This document shows, piece after piece, positions 27,689 through 39,369 of a stretch of 64,000 nt of DNA. Location of the stretch: assembly GCA_963580285.1 (NCBI GenBank), contig OY757014.1, positions 12,538,725-12,602,724 on the forward strand, read 5' to 3'. Source of the stretch: Lucinisca nassula. Taxonomy: Eukaryota > Mollusca > Bivalvia > Lucinida > Lucinidae. The notes below the pieces were generated by a model that searched no databases, was not told the DNA's origin, and saw nothing but the letters and a program-made list of their open reading frames with translations. The translations under genes and the position numbers were made by a program. Each line of letters opens with the position of its first letter. The stretch's first letter is position 1.

Positions 27689-30619
27689 TAGCTCACCTGA
27701 CCGAAGGTCATGGTGAGCTTTTGTGACAGTAAGATGTCCGGCGTCGTCGTGCGTCGTCCGTCGTCCGTCGTGCGTCGTCCGTGCGTAAACTTTTTCTTGT
27801 GAACACACTAGAGGCCACAGTTTTGGTCCAATTATCATCAAACTTGCTCAGAATGATAATCATGACAATATCTCGGTCAAGTTCGAATTTGGGTCATGTC
27901 GGGTAAAAAAGTAGGTCAGTAGGTCAAATCATAGAAAAACCTTGTGAACACTCGAGAGGCCACAATTTTGGTCCAATCATCATCAAACTTGCTCAGAATG
28001 ATCATTGTGACAATATTTTAGTGAAGTTTGAATATGGATCATGTCGGCTTAAAAAGTAGGTCAGCGGGTCAAATCATAGAAAAACCTTGTGAACACCCTA
28101 GAGGCCACAATTTTGGTCCAATCATAATCAAACTTGCTCAGAATGATCATCATGACAATATCTTGGTCAAGTTCGAATATGGGTCATGTCCGGTCAAAAA
28201 GTAGGTCAGTAGGTCAAATCATAGAAAAACCTTGTGAACACTCTGAAGGCCACTGTTTTGGTCCAATTATCATGAAACTTGCTCAGAATGACCATTGTGA
28301 CAATATTTCAGTCCAGTTCGAATATGGGTCATATCGGGTTAAAAAGTAGGTCAGCGGGTCAAATCATATAAAAACCTTGTGAACACCCTAGGGGCCACAA
28401 TTTTGGTCCAATCTTAATCAAACTTGCTCAGAATGATCATCATGACAATATCTCGGTCAAGTTTGAATATGGGTCAAATGGTTCCGGTCCGTTGCACATC
28501 TAGGTCACAGGAGCCAAAAACAGATTTTTTTCACCAAAAACTTAAAAAATCTTCTTCTCTGAAACCACAAGGCCCAGGTCTTTGTTATTTGGTATGAAGC
28601 TTCATCTAGTGGACCCCTACCAAGATTGTTCAAATTATAGTGCTGGGGCCAAAAATGCCCCCGCACGGGGGCCCTTTGGTTTTACATAGGCTTATATAGG
28701 GAAAATCTTTAAAAATCTTCTTCTCTGAAACCACAAGGCCCAGGACTTTGATATTTGGTATGAAGCTTCATCTAGTGGACCCCTACCAAGATTGTTCAAA
28801 TTTGAGTGCTGGGACGAAAAATGCCCCCGCCACGGGGCCCTTTGGTTTTACATTGGCTTATATAGGGAAAATCTTTAAAAATCTTCTTCTCTGAAACCAC
28901 AAGGCCCAGGTCTTTGATATTTGGTATGAAGCTTCATCTAGTGGACCCCTACCAAGATTGTTCAAATTATAGTGCTGGGGCCAAAAATGCCCCCGCCCCA
29001 GGGCCCTTTGGTTTTACATAGGCTTATATAGGGAAAATCTTCAAAAATCTTCTACTCTGAAACCACAAGGCCCAGGACTTTGATATTTGGTATGAAGCTT
29101 CATCTAGTGGACCCCTACCAAGATTGTTCAAATTATAGTGCTGGGACAAAAAATGCCCCCGCCACGGGGCCCTTTGGTTTTACATTGGCTTATATAGGGA
29201 AAATCTTTAAAAATCTTCTTCTCTGAAACCACAAGGCCCAGGTCTTTGATATTTGGTATGAAGCTTCATCTAGTTGACCCCTACCAAGATTGTTCAAATT
29301 ACAGTGCTGGGGCCAAAAATGCCCCCGCCCCGGGGCCCTTTGGTTTTACATAGGCTTATATAGGGAAAATCTTAAAAAATCTTCTTCTCTGAAACCACAA
29401 GGCCCAGGTCTTTGATATTTGGTATGAAGCTTCATCTAGTGGACCCCTACCAAGATTGTTCAAATTTTAGTGCTGGGACAAAAAATGCCCCCGCCACGGG
29501 GCCCTTTGGTTTTACATGGGCTTATATAGGGAAAATCTTTAAAAATTTTCTTTTCTGAAACCACAAGGCCCAGGACTTTGATATTTGGTATGAAGCTTCA
29601 TCTAGTGGACCCCTACCAAGATTGTTCAAATTTTAGTGCTGGGACAAAAATGCCCCCGCCACGGGGCCCTTTGCTTTTACATTGGCTTATATAGGGAAAA
29701 TTTTTAAAAATCTTCTTCTCTGAAACCACAAGGCCCAGGTCTTATATATTTGGTATGAAGCTTCATCTAGTGGACCCCTACCAAGATTGTTCAAATTATA
29801 GTGCTGGGGCCAAAAATGCCCCCGCCACGGGGCCCTTTGGTTTTACATAGGCTTATATAGGGAAAATCTTTAAAAATTTTCTTCTCTAAAACCACAAGGC
29901 CCAGGACTTTGATATTTGGTATGAAGCTTCATCTAGTGGACCCCTACCAAGATTGTTCCAATTTTAGTGCTGGGGCCAAAAATGCCCCTGCCCCGGGGCC
30001 CTTTGGTTTTACATAGGCTTATATAGGGAAAATCTTTAAAAATCTTCTTCTCTGAAACCACAAGGCCCAGGACTTTGATATTTGGTATGAAGCTTCGTCT
30101 AGTGGACCCCTACCAAGATTGTTCAAATTATAGTGCTGGGACAAAAAATCCCCCCCTGCCACGGGGCCCTTTGGTTTTACATAGGCTTATATAGGGAAAA
30201 TCTTTAAAAATCTTCTTCTCTGAAACCACAAGGCCCAGAACTTTGATATTTGGTATGAAGCTTCATCTAGTGGACCCCTACCAAGATTGTTCAAACTATA
30301 GTGCTGGGGCAAAAAATGCCCCTGTCCCGGGGCCCTTTGATTTTACATAGGCTTATATAGGCAAAATCTTTAAAAATCTTCTTCTCTGAAACCGCTAGGC
30401 CCAGGTCTTTGATATTTGATGTGTAGCTTCATGTAGTGGACCTTTGACAAGATTGTTCAAATTTTAGCCTTTGTTGATGTTTGGTATGAAGCTTCACCTT
30501 TAAGACCTCCCTCAACATTATGTACATTAAAGCCCTGGGGCCAATAATGGCCCTCTCTGGGGCCCACTTGTTACACTATGGATCAGGTGAGCGATCCAGG
30601 GCCATCATGGCCCTCTTGT
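27689..30619 (+). mobile_element. Helentron-like element with two different tandem-repeat modules
   Basis: The 5' hairpin TAGCTCACCTGACCGAAGG / GGTGAGC is followed by GTCGTCCGTCGTGCGTCG repeats. The first module (about 27800-28470) has four to five copies of a roughly 152-bp unit (GTGAACAC, GAGGCCACA, TTGGTCCAAT, AAACTTGCTCAGAATGATCA). The second (about 28480-30470) has twelve copies of the 166-bp unit shared with the 877-3861 element. The 3' end is AGGTGAGCGATCC, AGGGCCATCATGGCCCT, then CTCTTGT before T. Apparent open frames are repeat artefacts. Confidence 0.72.
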
Positions 30620-30623
30620 TTTC

Positions 30624-30786
30624 AGAAGCCTCTGTTGTGTAGTGGTTATGCTACTCGCCTTGTAAACCAGGGGTCGCAGGATCGATCCCGGGCTTCTCCA
30701 GACTTTCGGATGAGTCTTTAAACCGAGGTCCCGTCTCCGTTACATGACAGCTGTTGGTGAGACGTTAAACTCAAACACTCACTCAC
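30624..30786 (+). repeat. tRNA-derived SINE (tRNA-Thr-like head)
   Basis: TGTAGTGGTTATGCTACTCG (A box), CTTGTAAA anticodon loop (TGT), GGATCGATCCC (B box), then GTTGGTGAGACGTTAAACTC and a CACTCACTCAC tail. It starts right after the 3' end of the Helentron-like element. Confidence 0.7.
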
Positions 30787-31800
30787 ACGTCATTTTTTCG
30801 CAATTTGTTTTTTCTTTTCGCTTGTTGTCGTTTGTTACTTCCCTATTTAACCAAATACTGTTTTCGGCCGATCGTCTGTGCCTTCCTCAGAATTATTGTC
30901 TTGCTGTTCAAGCGTTATAGAGGGTGAGTCTAGTTGTGGTTAGGAAACCCATAGACACAGTCATTTGATGATATTGCCTCCGTTCAAGTACATGTGTCAG
31001 CGGATATATTCTCTGTCCGTGCATCAACACACAAACATTTTTTATCTCATATGCAAAAGCAGAATATTAGTTACTGTTAATATGTGCCACTTTGAATAAA
31101 GTAGGAGACAGTGACCAAGTTCTGCAGAAATGAACATGTGCCATCAAGCTACTCCAGGCACATTTACTAACCATTTGCCAAACTGTGCATATGCCAGGTT
31201 TTCAAGGGTTGGCTCCTTTCATGGCTACTCGCATTATGTTCTGTAAGCAAAGGACTTAGAGAACGTCACTAATTCTTGGACTAAATGCCTTTATGTCTCT
31301 GTTTAGAAAACTAGGTCACATTGGTAATCTTTTGCCGAAATGGACACACTGAAAGCTCTGCTTGATATAACGTTATCTATGATCTCAAACCTGTAAGTAT
31401 ACTATATACCACTCCCTAGAACTAAGATTAATAAAAACAGCTCAGTGGCATTTCCAGCCTGTGATGTGACCCATTCTGCTGGCAAGAATAATTTGTGGTA
31501 TAAAGTAAATAGCATTTTCCTATCGACACTACTAGCATTGTTTTGATTCTTTTTGGGATACTGTTACCTTGAAACTAAGTCATCGTCACTAAAATCTGAA
31601 CAAATCTTCAGTAAGATGCAACATTTGTACCAAGTTTGACCAATATTCATAAAAGCGTTTATGTTCAGTCAATCCATTTTTGTTAAAAAAAATGACAGTT
31701 TTCGTGAGCCTGTGACCTTGAAATTAAGGTATAGTTCACGAAAGTCTAATAAAATCTTTGGTTGGTCGCAATGAAATTTTGCACCAACTTACTAGCAGTT

Positions 31801-32370
31801 TAACTTCAGAACTTATTTATTTTCACTGTAGCTGGTGTTGTGCCGTGTGGCGGCCATACAATGTCTCCCCGTACATCATCAAAGTGCAGATTATATTTTC
31901 TGGACCTTTGGGATCATTGAGTTCATTTGGTATCATTTTGAAAAGAGTTCTGCTTAAGTCGGTGCTAGAGGGCATGGCCGGTGTTGCACATTTCAGTACT
32001 GGTCATGAACAGACTAAATAAAACCGAGTCTGCTATTTTCGTTTATTTTGTGTATTCCTTGCTTCCAAAGGATCTAACTTCAGAACTTATTCATTTTCAC
32101 TGTAGCTGGTGTTGTGCCATGTGGCGGCCGTAAAACGTCTCCACGTACATCATCATAGTGCAGATTGTATTTTCTGGTCCTTTGGGATCATTGAGTTCAT
32201 TTGGTACAGTATCATTTTGAAAATAGAGTTCTGCTTAAGCCGGGGCTAGAGGGCATGGCCGGTGTTGCACATTTCAGTACTGGTCATGAACAGACTGAAT
32301 AAAACAGAGTGTGCTATTTTCGTTTATTTGGTGTATTCCTTGCTTCCCGATCTAACTTCAGAACTTATTT
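31801..32370 (+). repeat. 276-bp direct repeat, two copies plus a partial third
   Basis: Each copy starts TAACTTCAGAACTTAT and contains GTAGCTGGTGTTGTGCC, GTACATCATCA, GGGATCATTGAGTTCATTTG and GAGGGCATGGCCGGTGTTGC. A third copy starts near 32353 and stops after about 18 bases. No coding function is recognised; the frames are short. Confidence 0.75.
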
Positions 32371-32716
32371 GCATATTTTTTTTATTGTTGCTACGGTAAG
32401 TTGGCCATTCCAGGGTATTCTTATTGGATAATATGACTTTTCTTAACTAAGAGCCTCGTTTATCATATACCATTACAACGTTGAATAAAAATCTTGATGA
32501 TATATGCCAGTTTAACAATAAAAAGAAGGCAGCACCATGTTTTGCTACGGAAAATGGTGTCTTTCTTTCAACGCGTGTTGCCATGGCAACAGACTTCGAA
32601 TGTGACAAATATTTACATTTTTCAAAATCACAACTAATATTTTGTCATTCGGCAAAATTTGAATAATTTTTAAGATGAGGCCAAAAATGGCCCTTATCGA
32701 CCCTAGCCCTTTGTTT

Positions 32717-32945
32717 CATGATCCAGCAAGAATTCCAGAAGGTGAAGACAGAATGGCAAACAATGTAGACCCTGATCAGACTGCTCCTTCAGGAGCAGTC
32801 TGATCTGGGTCTGCATTGTTTGCTTAGGCCTGTCTTTCCCAATACTAATTGACAGAATGGCAAACAATGTAGACCCTGATCGGACTGATCTGGGTCTGCA
32901 TTGTTTGCTTAGGCCTGTCTTTCCCAATACTTGGGATCATTTCGG
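32717..32945. repeat. AATGATCC-family hairpin MITE with duplicated hairpin
   Basis: ATGATCCAGCAAGAATTCC at left and CCAATACTTGGGATCATT at right. It contains two hairpins (ATGTAGACCCTGATCAGACT; ATGTAGACCCTGATCGGACT) and a repeated TAGGCCTGTCTTTCCCAATA, so the right half was duplicated. Confidence 0.62.
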
Positions 32946-33013
32946 TACATGTAGGCTTTAATGCACACTATTTGAATGCTCCTTGACTCAAAGTTTCAGA
33001 GAGGGGAGATTTA

Positions 33014-33320
33014 CCCTTTTCCTGCTGAACCAAGATATGTTCTATTCACCATATTTGCATTATTTGCTGGCTTCCAGCTTGCACATTGTCAATATTGGAA
33101 AAACAGGTAACCAGACCCCCCTGACCTTTCAAGGTCAGTGAGGTCTGGTTGCATGTTTTTCCAACACTGTTAACCTTCAGACTAGGAACCAGCAGATAAT
33201 GCAAATAAGATGAATAATCTTAGCAAACAGTGTAGATACTGATCAGATGGCTTCAGAATTTACACCTTTTTTCATTTAGTTGGTAAATTTATAGAACTAA
33301 ATTCAATGACATTACACAAC
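33014..33320. mobile_element. piggyBac-type MITE split by a palindromic MITE
   Basis: CCCTTTTCCTGCTGAACCAAG at the left and CAGTGTAGATACTGATCAGA to the right belong to the TTAA family. Between them sits a 172-bp element (33044-33215) with inverted ends ATTCACCATATTTGCATTA. Confidence 0.62.
33044..33215. mobile_element. ATTCACCATATTTGCAT palindromic MITE, copy 1
   Basis: Long inverted ends, inner CAGGTAACCAGACC hairpin around TGACCTTTCAAGGTCA. Copy 2 (36401-36574) is about 95% alike by eye. Confidence 0.75.
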
Positions 33321-33356
33321 AGGTCAATACAGTTGAGAGTCTTGAAAATGAACAGC

Positions 33357-33772
33357 CCCCACCCATCGGAGCTTGGAGAAATAGATTGAGCTGCATGATG
33401 CTTCCACGCAGAACTGAAACCAACCAAACGTGAGTACTAGTAAACAGCACCGGTGTAAGTCTACCAAGGAAAAGTGATACAAGTCAGATACAAGTCCTAA
33501 AACCCTGGCGGTTTCTATGTGCGGTAGGGCTTGAGATGTCATTTCATCTCAATGTCGGGTAAAAGTCCCACAAAATTGGAAGCAACGTCTCCAAAATGAC
33601 CTATAAAGTGTAATCGGACCACTCCTTAAACCGAAGCGGTTTCCATGGGCGGTAGGGCTTGAGATGTCATTTCATCTCAATGTCGGGTAAAAGTCCCACA
33701 AAATCAGAAGCGATGTCTCCAAAATGACATTAATAGTGTTGACGGGGATGTAAAACCTCAAAACAAAACAAA
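33357..33772 (+). repeat. S1 SINE-like retroposon with internal partial duplication
   Basis: The full order of family blocks runs to ACCTATAAAGTGTAATCGG, after which the 3' part (GGTAGGGCTTGAGATGTC to GTTGACGGGGATG) is repeated once more with a (CAAA)n tail. Confidence 0.75.
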
Positions 33773-33780
33773 CAAACAAA

Positions 33781-35095
33781 ATTGTTGCACCCAGTTGTTC
33801 AAAACTAAAGATGACATTAGTGATTGTATTATTGCATCCATTTGTTCAAAACTAAAGATGGCATTAGTCAATGTATTGTTGCAACCAGTTGTTCAAAACT
33901 AAAGTTGACATTAGCCAATGTATTGTTGCAACCAGTTTTTCCAAACTAACCACAGTTTAAGTCAATAAATTTATGTGCTCAGTTGTTCATAAGTTAGTAC
34001 GGCATTAGTAATTGTATTGTTGCACCCAATTGTTCAAAACTGAAGATGGCATTAGTCATTGTATTTTTGCACCCAGTTGTTCAATCTAACTATGTCAAAA
34101 GTCAATGTATTGTTGCACCCAGTTGTTCAATACTAAAGATGACATTAGTCATTGTATCGTTGCACCAAGCTGTTCAAACCTAAAGATGACATTAGTGATT
34201 ATATTATTGCATCTACTTGTTCAAAACTAAAAATGACATTAGTCATTGCATTGTTGCACCCAGTTGTTCAAAACTAAAGCTGGCATCAGTCACTGTATTG
34301 TGTCCAGTTGTTCAAAACTAAAGATGACATTAGTCAATGTATTGATGTGTCCAGTTGTTCAAAACTAAAGATGATATTAGTCATTGTATTGTTGTGCCCA
34401 GTTGTTCAAAACTAAAGCTGGCATCAGTCACTGTATTGTTGTGTCCAGTTGTTCAAAACTAAAGATGACATTAGTCAATGTATTGATGTGTCCAGTTGTT
34501 CAAAACTAAAGCTGGCATCAGTCACTGTATTGTTGTGTCCAGTTGTTCAAAACTAAAGATGACATTCGTCACTGTATTGATGTGTCCAGTTGTTCAAAAC
34601 TAAAGATGACATCAGTCACTGTATTGTTGTGTCCAGTTGTTCAAAACTAAAGATGACATTCGTCAATATATTGATGTGTCCAGTTGTTCAAAACTAAAGC
34701 TGGCATCAGTCACTGTATTTTTGTGTCCAGTTGTTCAAAACTAAAGATGACATTCGTTAATGTATTGATGTGCCCAGTTGTTCAAAACTAAAGATGGCAT
34801 CAGTCACTGTATTGTTGTGTCCAGTTGTTCAAAACTAAAGATGACATTCGTCAATGTATTGATGTGTCCAGTTGTTCAAAACTAAAGATGACATTAGTCA
34901 ATGTATTGATGTGTCCAGTTGTTCAAAACTAAAGCTGGCATCAGTCACTGTATTGTTGTGTCCAGTTGTTCAAAACTAAAGATGACATTCGTCAATGTGT
35001 TGTTTTGCCCAGTTGTTCAAAACTAAAGATGGCATCAGTCACTGTATTTTGGTGTCCAGTTGTTCAAAACCAAAGATGGCATCAGTCATATTGTA
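33781..35095 (+). repeat. 47-bp minisatellite of GTTGTTCAAAACTAAAGATG type
   Basis: About 27 tandem copies of a 46-48 base unit (CAGTTGTTCAAAACTAAAG, then GATGACATTAGTCAATGTAT or GCTGGCATCAGTCACTGTAT). In the middle and right part two variants alternate, giving a dimer of about 94 bases. Confidence 0.88.
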
Positions 35096-35899
35096 TTGTT
35101 TAAGTTATCCTATAATCCCTTATCCATTAATACCATTGCCATCTGATCTGGTATGTCTGTCCCAATACTTAGGAACATTACTGTATTAGAATCTTTCAGG
35201 TTAGTGAATATGTGAAGAAATTTTCAAATGTTAACTAAGTTTTCTGTAACCTATCACTACATGCCCCTGTTATTATTATGTTTCTCTCTCAATTTCTTTT
35301 TTTTTTTTTTTTTCTTAAAGAACTTCACATTGACAGGTCTATGTGATCTGTGATCAAGACCCTAACAACCCCAACTTATGTAGGAGGGAGTGGAATTTTC
35401 AGGGGTATACATTATTATTATTATTTTTTTTTTTTTTTTTTCTGTGCCTGTTATGGGTGTGGAGTGTGGCTGGCTTGTAGAACTACCTAAATGTGATAAT
35501 TCTAGTGGGATCCACAGTTCTTTTTTTACTATTTCGCATAGGCCTGGTAATGTGATGTATTTGTTTCACTTTCATTGTTGTATTTGTTTGTCTACATCAC
35601 GGGTACATGCCTATAAAATTTTGAACCCCTTGAACCCCACTTTTATGTAGCAAAACTGGGTTTACAGGGGTACACATTTTTTTCCTGTTTCTGCCTGGGG
35701 ACATGGGTTGTGGGTGCCTGTTTGGAACCGCCTCAATGAGGCGGGCCTAGCGGGTACCAGTGATTTGTGTTTTGGGCGGGATATGAGGAACATTAAAATT
35801 TCTATATGAAATTTTCTCCCTCTTTGGTGGTAAAATTCTCAATAGATTTGTATAGGCATGTTTTAGTGGTGAAATATGTCTGTTTATCACATGTCATCT

Positions 35900-35985
35900 G
35901 TTTGTATATTATGCTCTTACGCCACCTGCGAGTGGCCTGAGTTTAACTTCAATAAAGTTATGTTCTGTTCTGTTCTGTTCTGTGT
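35900..35985 (+). repeat. Retroposon 3' tail ending in (TTCTG)n
   Basis: GAGTGGCCTGAGTTTAACTT, AATAAAG and then (TTCTG)5. Microsatellite tails after AATAAA are common at 3' ends of some LINEs and SINEs. The stretch 35100-35900 otherwise holds poly-T tracts and a hairpin repeat (35711-35770). Confidence 0.45.
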
Positions 35986-36049
35986 CTTGATTTAGCATTT
36001 GTACTGCCCAAGCAGGCACCTACATGTACGTCTGGTTGACCAAAGTTAA

Positions 36050-36254
36050 CCCTTATCTTGCTGAATAGTCATTTAAGTCACACCCATTTCTGTCTAACAC
36101 CCAATCAAATTACTTGATGTAATTTATTGCTACAAATTCATAACTTAAATGCCAAACAGTGTAGATCCTGATCAGATGGCTTCTTCAGAAGCCATCTGAT
36201 CTGGATCTACACTGTTTGCAAAGATAGGGGTTGTCGTGAACAGCAAGATAAGGG
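36050..36254. mobile_element. piggyBac-type TTAA MITE
   Basis: TTAA on both sides, CCCTTATCTTGCTGAA and inverse ends, central GATGGCTTCTTCAGAAGCC palindrome. Confidence 0.82.
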
Positions 36255-36400
36255 TTAACAGTGCTATTTCTTAATAAATAACCAAAACCGTGATTATTTA
36301 TTTTTGGCACCAGTGTAACTTTAGAATTCAAGAACATAAGAATCTTTCATGTTTGTTAAGGTCAGATAGAAAATGCTAATATTTTTGCTGAAAAAAATGT

Positions 36401-36574
36401 ATTCACCATATTTGCATTATTTGCTGGCTCCCAGCTTGCACATTGTCAATATTGGAAAAACAGGTAACCAGACCCCCCCCTGACCTTTCAAGGTCAGGGG
36501 GGTCTGGTTACCTGTTTTTCCAACACTGATAACCTTCAGACTAGGAACCAGCAGTTAATGCAAATAAGGTGAAT
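36401..36574. mobile_element. ATTCACCATATTTGCAT palindromic MITE, copy 2
   Basis: The ends ATTCACCATATTTGCATTAT and inverse, and the inner palindrome around CCTGACCTTTCAAGGTCAGG, are intact. It is inserted in a degraded GTTGTTCAAA-type repeat. Confidence 0.78.
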
Positions 36575-36602
36575 GTAGTTTTTGCAAATTATTTCATTTT
36601 AA

Positions 36603-36798
36603 TCCTTATCTTGCTGAATATTCATTTCAGCCACATCCCTTTCTGTCTATCAACCAATCAAATTACTTGATTTAATTTATTGCTTCAAATTCATAAACTG
36701 AATGCCAAACAGTGTAGATTCTGATCAGATAGAAGCCATCTGATCTGGATCTACACTGTTTGCAAAGATAGGGGTTGTCGTGAACAGCAAGATTAGGG
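36603..36798. mobile_element. piggyBac-type MITE with mutated ends
   Basis: TTAATCCTTATCTTGCTGAA at left (first C changed) and CAGCAAGATTAGGGTTAT at right. One palindrome arm is deleted (AGATAGAAGCCATC). Confidence 0.72.
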
Positions 36799-36950
36799 TT
36801 ATCATAGAAGCAGAACATGTGATCCAGTGAGTGAAAAATGAAAATGAAGACATTGGGTGTGCAACGTGATTCTAAATGTTTGTTAGTGACATGTCCAAGC
36901 TCAGTTTTAGTATTTGTGTTGTGTCAAACATGCAATCAGGGTAATAGCAA

Positions 36951-37204
36951 ATTGTGTAGACCCTGATCAGACTGATCTAGGTCTGCAGTATTTGCTTGGA
37001 CCTGTCTTCTGAATCTTAACCTATTGTATACTTGTGGACTCTTCCATTGCTAAATGTTGGACAAGTCTATTTGTCATATAAGGGGTGCCAGGCCTATTTT
37101 TTCATTTTTATTCTATTTTTGACGGAAAATTCTGTTAGCAAATAGTGCAGGCCCTGATCAGATGCCGCGTTTTGCGGCGTCTGATATGGGCCTGCTCTAT
37201 TTGC
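36951..37204. repeat. Two GTAGACCCTGATCAGAC-type hairpins
   Basis: TGTGTAGACCCTGATCAGAC with GTCTGCAGTATTTGC, and GTGCAGGCCCTGATCAGATG with its inverse around CCGCGTTTTGCGG. The core is that of the TTAA and AATGATCC MITEs but the ends differ. From 37206 to 38000 only a short S1 tail (37615-37660) is seen. Confidence 0.55.
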
Positions 37205-38004
37205 CAAGGTACCCCTTTAGGGGTTTCCCGCATGCAATGGGTTAACAGCTTTTATTGTAGGCTCCTATATTTAATATGCAAAAACAAAAATTTTCAATTC
37301 TTTAATATACATTTCATATATTAGATTGATTTTGAGATATTTATATGAGTGCTCATTGAAAATAGATTTTTATTGAAAGCACATTACTTTGCGTATTTAT
37401 TACCAGTCCAGAGACCAAAAATTATGAATTTACTGTGTTCTAGAATCAGAAATAAGAGAATATAAAGTATATGCGATAACCCTTTTTCACTGTATAAAGT
37501 TGGGTTTAGGGGGGCGTTATTGCATAGACTTGCTAATATGATATTTTATTTACTTATCAGTTATTCTTTCTGCACAAATAGTGACGTGATGTAACTGGTT
37601 ACGTTAATTACGTTAATTGTGTTGACGGGGACGTTAAACCTCAATTTTAACAAACAAAATATTTTTAAACAGTGGTGTCTGAATAAAAGTTAACAAAAAT
37701 GTCACTTAAAGAGTAATAATTAAGATTACACATTAAGTGTCATGTGTAAAATGCTGGTTTAATTTTTATACAGACTACTGTAGCTCAACCTTGGTAGGAA
37801 TAGAAACATAACGTTTTATACTTTCTTATCATTTTTTCCCATAATTTTATGCGTAACAAAACACATATTTTACATTATAAATGTATAACAAAGCATAACA
37901 TGAAACTATAGCATCACATTAACAAGTCCGTGGAATGAACATGCCCTAAACCCCACCTTATATGGCCAAAACTGTTTTTTTTTGGGGATATACATTATTT
38001 TTGT

Positions 38005-38661
38005 TACCGTATTTCGGCTTGTATAATACACACTTTTTTCTCTCAGAAATATAAAAATATTCCATATGCCTTTTTGTGTGTAATTAAATGAAGCGTGGTA
38101 GGTGTGAAATGCTATCAATAGTGATTGGTGTTTATTGCACTGAGGTGTGAATTTCACCACAAACGGATTAAGAATACTGCAGTTGAGAAGGTGCTAATTA
38201 TTGGATGTATCAAGCGACTCAATATACATACATTTTGTAATCCCCAAGGGGCTGTCATAACAAAGACTTATTTTAACACTCTGGGTCTTGGAAATTATTT
38301 TTTGTCAAATAAAACCATTTTGTCATTATTTTTTAACAAGATAGAAAGAACAGTACCCTTAGAAATGACCCTTGCCACACTTCAGTTATGTCCGTCGAGA
38401 TTGGGGAAAAACTTACGATAATTTGTCTGTTATTACCACCAAAAAAAAATAACAAAAAAAAAACATTTACACTTGTAAAGTCATATTGCCATACTCCAAA
38501 TTCGTTTAAGTCTGGAACAGGGAGCCAACTTTACCTGTGGGGCGTCTGGGTAAAACTGACGCGTGTTATATATGCGAACTTATTTTTTTCCCGCCGATCG
38601 GACGCCGAAAATCGGGTGCGTATTATACACGAGTGCGTGTTATACACGGCAAAATATGGTA
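38005..38661. mobile_element. TACCGTATT-ended DNA element (657 bp)
   Basis: TACCGTATTTCGGCTTGTAT with ATACACACTTTTTT at left; CGTGTTATACACGGCAAAATATGGTA-type inverse at right, preceded by GTGCGTATTATACACGAG. No gene inside. Confidence 0.68.
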
Positions 38662-39224
38662 TTTCTGCTACAAGACCGACAAAGGTTGTGGGTACTCGTT
38701 ACAACCACCTAAAAATATGTTCGCAGTATAGATAAGAAAAAATACCACAGCTTTTCATAAAAAAGTAAAAATAAAAGTAGTCATTTTAGAGATGTGAAAA
38801 CCTGCACTATGTCGCATGGCTGTGTTATCGTAGTGGTCTGTTTAATAGTTTGCCTTACGAAAACATGCTTATTCAAATACTGGAAAATTCTACCACCAAA
38901 TAAAAAAAATCAAAAATGTTCTGATCAAAGATTCTTATATGCTGCATATTTCTGCTCAGGTACTCGTAAGAAACGGTCCGTCCATCTACACAATCATCAC
39001 TTCATTCATTCATTTCCGTTTGTCCAGCTACCAATACTCTCCAATTATTCATTCATTCATTGACTTATCTATCTCTGTATATTAAAAATGCCGTCCTTTC
39101 ATCCATAAGTCCATCCATCTACCAACGCATAACTCCATTCACCCATTTATTCATTTATTTATTCATCCATCTGTCCATTTACTCATCCATTCCGTTTGTC
39201 ACTCCCTTAAAATATAATTGCGGC

Positions 39225-39350
39225 TAAACGACTCATGGGCAAAACGACCCACCAGGTTAGGGGGAAACGACCCACCCCCAAAATCAGGGCGAAACGACTC
39301 TGGGCGAAACGACCTGGCGAAACGACCCACGGGCGAAACAACCCGGAACC
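39225..39350 (+). repeat. GGCGAAACGACC short tandem repeat
   Basis: About seven imperfect units of GGGCGAAACGACCCAC. Just upstream are CATT/CCAT-rich microsatellite runs (39000-39200). Confidence 0.7.
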
Positions 39351-39369
39351 GAACAAATCGATGAAATGT

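Larger units (their letters stand above)
25221..32713. mobile_element. 7.5-kb region bounded by long inverted repeats (probable DNA transposon)
   Basis: The left end CAAAGGTCTAGGGTCGATAA is mirrored by CCTTATCGACCCTAGCCCTTTG at the right. The match continues through CATTTTTGGCCTC and more loosely for about 200 bases (ATGGTGACGTCAC... against a GTTGCCATGGCAAC region). No transposase frame is recognised. The interior is filled with a hairpin repeat, S1 and tRNA SINEs, a 3 kb Helentron-like element and a 276-bp tandem repeat. No target duplication is evident. Confidence 0.55.

Noticed and set aside
33781..35095. CRISPR-like array of regular 47-base repeats
   Set aside because: There are no unique spacers; the whole unit is repeated and the DNA is eukaryotic, so it is a minisatellite.
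38388..38735. 115-residue open frame
   Set aside because: It spans the boundary of a TACCGTATT-ended element and has low-complexity Lys runs; treated as chance.
39225..39350. Hammerhead-type GAAAC motifs in the GGCGAAACGACC repeat
   Set aside because: No CUGAUGA partner is nearby; it is a simple short tandem repeat.
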